A DNA stretch of 64,000 nt from Cheilinus undulatus (lineage: Eukaryota > Chordata > Actinopteri > Labriformes > Labridae). Shown here piece after piece: positions 58,839 to 64,000 of this stretch. The notes beneath the pieces were generated by a model, which worked only from the letters and a program-made list of their open reading frames with translations, was not told where the DNA came from and did not search any database. The position numbers were made by a program, and so were the translations under genes. The stretch is taken from NCBI RefSeq assembly GCF_018320785.1, contig NC_054881.1:22010275-22074274 (forward strand), written 5' to 3'. How positions within the stretch are numbered: the stretch's first letter is position 1; each line of letters begins with the position of its first letter.

Positions 58839-58851
58839 GTTTCACTTTTGC
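58839..58851 (-). promoter_or_regulatory. IRF-type element in the cd274 promoter
   Basis: The - strand reads CAAAAGTGAAACA, matching the IRF1 consensus SAAAAGYGAAACC at all but one position. It lies just upstream of the putative first exon. Mammalian CD274 is induced by interferon through IRF1, so the site fits the gene. Confidence 0.5.
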
Positions 58852-58899
58852 TGATAAGGGATGCCCCATGTCTTACACCCACGGACTTTTTTTTCCTTT

Positions 58900-61200
58900 C
58901 TGACTCATTTTTAAATCGAGAATGCACGGCTACATTTACCAAAATCTCCGTATCTAGAGAAAATCAATCTGAAACATTAATAGAGCTAGTTAAACATTAG
59001 GCTGTGTAGTGGTTTAGTTGGTAGTCCGTTGTGAAAGACGAAAGATGTTTGTGAAAGAAGCTGTTCACTTCTTGAAGTCATTGTTTACACGGAAGTGAAC
59101 AGCTTTTCCTGTAAGGAAAAAGAGAGTACCGTTAAAGTCATAATACACTGATAACTATCTTTATCTATAAATAGGCTAGTATCTCGGTAGCTCGTAAATC
59201 TCAGACGTTAAACTTTTAAGTTTAATGGCGATTAGGAGGTAGGAGGTAGTCTAGCTAATCATCGTATTATTTCCCGTCAAGCTGTCAATGTTGGCTATAG
59301 TTTACAATTTCCAGTAAAAAAAAAAAAGGTCTTCCTTTGTTAGCACTTTGCTACATAGCTGCAAATAGCGTTCATTAAATCTAATAGTGAATAATAACGA
59401 TAGCTTACCTCATAATAACAACAAATAGCCCACATGTAATATGCCAAAAATGCAATTAAATCTACTATGATGGGATTTTTGATAAGGAAATCATCACTGT
59501 TTATACGTTATAAAAGCTAATTACACAATCGGGGAAAAGACGGACAATTTCTAATTCAAGTTATTTTAATGTCTGACAATACTGATGCAGGGGTAGGTGT
59601 GAGGCAAGAACATAAACATTAAAGAAACATATATTTTTTATATTTTTCATATCAGAGATTCACAATGAGTAATATACCTTACCTTAAACATCACAACACG
59701 ATAAGATCACAAGTAGAAAACACTACTTAAATATTTAAAGAAAGCTAGAATGTACTACTTTGTTCACCAAAATGGACACAGAATGTTCACTGTATTGTTG
59801 TACATATTTATTTTTAAGTTAAATGTAATAGAGGAAAATAAAGACACAAAAGTAAGGCTGGCAATTTTATGTGTAAAACTTGACAAATTTTATTATAAGA
59901 GGTCAACAACAAGTCAACATCCATCATTTTGGAATAATAAATACTGGCATTGTAAGTCTGATGGAAATACATAAGCAAAAATGTTTTACATATATTTGGA
60001 AGGAACCAGCCCTGTGGGTTTTTCCATACAGGAGGTGGATGCATGTCCAAAATTGAAGCAGCTTTGTTTAACACTGGCACTATCACATCAACAGAATGAC
60101 TGAAAGTACTGGGCTTTCCAATTTCAAAGCTCCAAAATACTGTAGTATTTTGCATTATCTCTGATTTTATCTGTGGTGTTTCCAATGAGTGAGTTTCTTT
60201 GGCAAAGTCTGAAGGAAATGGCACGTTTCAACCATGTTAATTCAAAACCCCATAGGAAAGTTGACATTTATACTGATGTTACTGACCTTATTTACAGGCA
60301 AAAACATATTTTTGTGGGCTAGTTTGGTTCACTGATCCCTGAGTACATGCTTTGAATATGTTTCCCAAGTTATTTTCTCTGTTATGATGTTGGGCTTGAG
60401 TGTAATGTGTATTTTTGGGAGTAGTATTAAGAGTTTTTCCCTTTAAATTCTGAAACAGATGTTTTTGCTGATTTGTGGTAGTAGGTCAGATTTTATTGGT
60501 TTCAAAGGACACAGCTTGGCTTGATATGGTTCTCAGTAACACGAACATTTTCACTTTAACTTTGCAAGTCAAAACAAAGCACAAAGCAGGACTGCAACAT
60601 TACTCTTTAACAATGTTATGGTTGTATCTTCCATCATATGATGGCTTATCCATCTACCATATCCCCTTATCATGTGCAAGATGTTGTTGCCAAATGCAGG
60701 TCACAGCATTAGACAACATTATTTAAACCACTGTAAAATTGAACTTTAGAGTCTGTTGAACTCTTTTAAGTTAATTTTTAAAAATACAAAGAACATAACC
60801 TGCCATGAAACAGCTTTAACATGCTAGTTGTCTTTCTTTTTCTGTCAACAATTAGACTTGTAATCAAGCTTTTAATATATACATTATTAAGAAATCAAAT
60901 CTGCAGAAAATACTTCTAATTACTACATGTATTTGCTTGATTTTAAATGAGGACAAGTCTGAAATAAGTTTCCACATCAAACATACAAGTGACCTACTGA
61001 TGCCAACAGATGGTGGCATTTTCTCATCATTTCTCTTTGCAACTGGGAAGACTTTGGATTCACTTGAAACAAGCTCTATACTTTTTTGACACAAGAACTT
61101 TATGTAAACTGGATCCACCAGGCCACTTTTTTTCAGCTTGGAGGTTATAAAGAATCATATTTATGAACGTGTTGAGCCTTCTTGAAATATTTGCTTTATT
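58900..61200. other. Intergenic region between cd274 and plgrkt
   Basis: No coding exon is supported. A 136-codon open frame on the - strand (60224-59814) shows no family I recognise and lacks a splice context. The rest is AT-rich with no clear repeat. Confidence 0.4.
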
Positions 61201-61209
61201 TTGAAAGTT

Positions 61210-61407
61210 TAACCGGAAGCGCTGGGTTAATCATTATGGCGACGTCACTCATGAGTCAGTAGACCAGAGGCGTAAGGAGGAAGTAGCTGTCTTAAAGGCG
61301 GTGTATGCATGTTTGTTTTCATAGACATGTCCTTGAACACTTTTTAGCCCTGTTTTTGAGACCAGCAGCATTTTAAAATTTAATTTAACGTCTTCAGAGT
61401 ACGTTAG
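61210..61407 (+). promoter_or_regulatory. plgrkt: plgrkt promoter and putative non-coding exon 1
   Basis: An ETS-type CCGGAAG (61213-61219), a YY1-like TTATGGCGAC, a CRE GACGTCAC (61241-61248) and an AP-1-type ATGAGTCA (61251-61258) cluster here, as in a TATA-less housekeeping promoter. A donor GTATGTAA follows position 61407, so a leader exon probably spans about 61270-61407. Confidence 0.5.
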
Positions 61408-61856
61408 GTATGTAAAACCTTTATTTTTTAGTTAGTTTAGCTAACACTCAAGGTCAAAACCGAGGCTAATCAGTTGAAGCATGTAAAGCTGTTTCATTGA
61501 AGTTATATTCGCACATAAAGCTAGCAAGATTCACAAACAGAAGAGCCAAAAAGAGGCATACGCCAGGTTGTTAACGTTTGCTTATAATGTATACTGTCAG
61601 ATAGCAATTGCAAAATCTGTAAACGAAGCATTGAAATGAAATGAGTCAGATGCGGTCTGTGACAGCTGTAAATTGTATTTTACCGAAACACTGTCAGGAA
61701 CAGTAAGGTTAACGCCACTATTTTTATGGTAAAACAGTTTAAAATTAATTACAGTGCGCATAACCTTGATTATGGTATTTTGTCTCCTGTTTTTCTTACT
61801 TTAAAGCTCATTCTGAGGTCCTGTGTCCTTAGGTGAACTTCAGCAACACCAGCATC

Positions 61857-61937
61857 ATGGGGTTTCTACTGTCTAAAACAATGGATGCAAACTTGAAAAA
61901 GCAGCAAGAATTCATGCTCCACAATGCACGGCTGCAG
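61857..61937 (+). CDS. plgrkt: Plasminogen receptor (KT), first coding exon, partial
   Basis: PLGRKT is a small membrane protein that binds plasminogen through its C-terminal lysine and promotes plasmin formation at the cell surface (family knowledge). This exon starts after an acceptor TGTCCTTAG (exon begins 61833), has ATG at 61857 and ends before GTAACTTC, phase 0. Its 27 codons, MGFLLSKTMDANLKKQQEF and MLHNARLQ, closely resemble the N terminus of vertebrate PLGRKT. The next exon, expected to begin near LERQLIMQ, is not found before the window ends, so the gene continues to the right. It is divergent from cd274, as in mammals. Confidence 0.93.
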
Positions 61938-64000
61938 GTAACTTCAGACTCACTCATACATACACACCGTGTTTAAAATAGCATTGTTGAGGAATCTAAT
62001 CTTGAATGTGCTAATATGTTACTTCCTGCACCTGCAACCTTGTGTTCCCTGCAGTGGTGGACTTAACAATTTCAGGGCCCAAGGCAAATACAGACATGGA
62101 GCACATCTATTATTTTCCAGCTTTTCAATCCTTATTTATCCAAGAAAAACCTACTTTTAACTTTCTCTCTTCACTGGTCTTCACACAGCAATGATGGAAA
62201 GATGTCTGGATCTGCTTTGAAAAAAAAACCCCTAAAAACAGTTAAACAATTGCACTCACATTAAATTAGTATTTTTATGAACAATATGATTTCTGAAAAA
62301 GAGAACTTTATTGGCCATTCATATGGAAGGTCTGTCACAGGTTAAGTTGGTTTTTGAGCTTCTCTGGTGGGCTGGGAGTTGATGATGGGCCTCTGTCTTC
62401 TATCTTTTTTGACTAAGTAGAGAAGATTTAATTGGATTGAAAAGTATACAGGAAGACCCCCATACACTGTGTAACTTGCAAAAAAAATGTTTTTTCCTGT
62501 GACACCAGCTGTTAATGGATTACAGGTATTTCGATTAAATTTCATAATAATAATAATAATAATTTTATTTATATAGCACTTTTAAAAACAGTTGTTTACA
62601 AAGTGCTTTACATACAGAAAGAGCAAAAACTGAGGGAAAAAATCAACATCAGCAATCAGAGCAGAATAGGAGCTCTGTAAAATCAAACACTAAGGGAAGA
62701 ACATAATGTGGACATATAACAAGGAAAAATAACAAAAATGAAAATGACACAAGTAGATCTTGAATGAGAGTTACAGTAGAAGATTGTAAAATCTAAAATA
62801 TAATGGCGTCAGTGAAAAGCAATGATTCCTATGAAAATATTTCGAAAGATATGGTAGGATGTGGGAGGAGGAGAGAGTTATATACATATAGTCAAACAAA
62901 CAACCAAACAAATACATGAAGATAATGACAATAATGACGACATCCATCAGTGGGGATAAAACAAAGATAAGATTCAAGACAGAAATGTAGTGGAGATGAG
63001 AACGAGATAAAGAAGAAAATGAACATGAGATAAGAAAGAAGAGTATAAAATTATAAAAATAATAAGAGTAGTGTAAATAAAAGAGAAGTAATGAAATAGA
63101 TAAATAGTTAGAAGGGACATCACATAAAAGCAAGTCTATAAAAGTGAGTTTTAAGGAGTGATTTAAAAGATGTCACCGAATCTGCCAGCCTTATCTCCTC
63201 AGGCAGGTCGTTCCAAAGTTGAGCTTATTACAAAGAAACATAATATATGTTTCTTTGTAATGAGAAAAGTCATTAATGAAGAGAAAAAATATGAGCTTAA
63301 TCTTAGTTTATTAGGTGTTCACGGGCTCCTGGTAGTCCAGGGCCCCAGGCAATTGCCTACCTTTGCCTAATGATAAATTCAGCCTCTGGTTACCTGTGTT
63401 AGATGGGACATGAGATTGAGTCTTGTGCTTTAAGGCTTGTTCTTGAGCTAAAGGGGCTGGATGTGTTTTTGCTTTGCACCTTAAACTTTACCAGCAGACT
63501 AAATGTAAATGTGCAATAACAAAGTAGTTGGTTCAGAGAAGATGGTATAATCCTGAGCCCCCAAACCTCAAGGAATGGATGGAAACAGTAACTGAAATAT
63601 ACAAAATAGAAAAGATAACTTTTTTCACTTAGACCAAAAGGAGCAGATTATGCTAAGAGATGGTTCAAATGGACTCACTGCTGCAGAAAACGGGAATGCT
63701 ATCTTTGTTTGACTTTGGACTTTGATGGACTGTATGATTATTATCTCAGCTCAAGCATGCCCTACTGAGTGTTCTTTTGTCTTTGTGTATGTACATTGGT
63801 GTTTCACCTATGTCTTTATGAATGAAAAAACTGACAAGATAAAGAGCACAAAAAAAACCAGTTGGTTCAGTTTGCCTGCATATACTAGTAGATCCTAATC
63901 TGACATGCAGTTCAATGGGCTTTCTGTGTCAACATTGAGCTGTGAGATAAAACAAAAAGAATATACTATGGATGGGACAAGATGAACAGAATTTATACAT
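61938..64000 (+). other. plgrkt intron 1, mostly repeats
   Basis: No coding exon is seen. Text at 62050 (GGTGGACTTAACAATTTCAG) and 63320-63395 (CCAGGCAATTGCC, CTGAATTTATCATTA on the opposite strand) may be the ends of one DNA element. An (AAT)n run at 62544-62563 is followed by TTTATTTATATAGCACTTTT, a common fish repeat motif. Confidence 0.4.

Noticed and set aside
1-64000. CRISPR arrays, bacterial operons, riboswitches, phage or viral genes
   Set aside because: None seen; gene structure and repeats are those of a vertebrate nuclear genome.

Overview
The window looks like nuclear DNA of a ray-finned fish, probably a percomorph teleost (inference). The reasons are intron-rich vertebrate genes, many small DNA transposons of fish type (hAT-like, Tc1-like), tRNA-derived SINEs, LINE relics and simple repeats. 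I see no bacterial or organellar features.

Three vertebrate loci can be supported. (1) mrrf, the mitochondrial ribosome recycling factor, lies on the + strand. Six coding exons between 5332 and 25854 join in frame to a 255-residue protein. (2) cd274 (PD-L1-like, B7 family) lies on the - strand. Its coding exons run from 56624 down to 41625 and join in frame to a predicted 485-residue protein: signal peptide, IgV, IgC and transmembrane helix. In place of the short mammalian tail there is a cytoplasmic segment of about 220 residues that ends in a truncated NACHT/STAND-type P-loop NTPase. (3) plgrkt (plasminogen receptor with C-terminal lysine) starts on the + strand at 61857; only its first coding exon is inside the window. 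cd274 next to plgrkt matches the mammalian PLGRKT-CD274 neighbourhood and supports the cd274 call. mrrf and cd274 are convergent; cd274 and plgrkt are divergent, with start regions about 2.4 kb apart.

Layout. 1-800: a dispersed repeat holding a broken, intron-less piece of a nicotinamide riboside kinase gene. 800-5330: mrrf upstream region with two opposed strong splice donors, possibly a shared promoter. 5332-25854: mrrf, whose large introns contain Tc1, hAT, SINE, LINE and minisatellite relics. 25855-41470: intergenic, with a Tc1/mariner-like element split by an hAT-like element, a LINE 3' end, a hairpin element and two copies of an unnamed repeat. 41470-58850: cd274, whose intron between the membrane exon and the NACHT exons carries a long-palindrome element nested in another element. 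59000-61200: intergenic. 61200-64000: plgrkt promoter, first exons and part of an intron.

The most unusual observation is the PD-L1-like receptor joined to a NACHT-like domain. A 32-nt optional exon could switch the protein from the NACHT tail to a short tail. The splice phases agree, but I could not test this with transcripts, and a two-gene reading remains possible.
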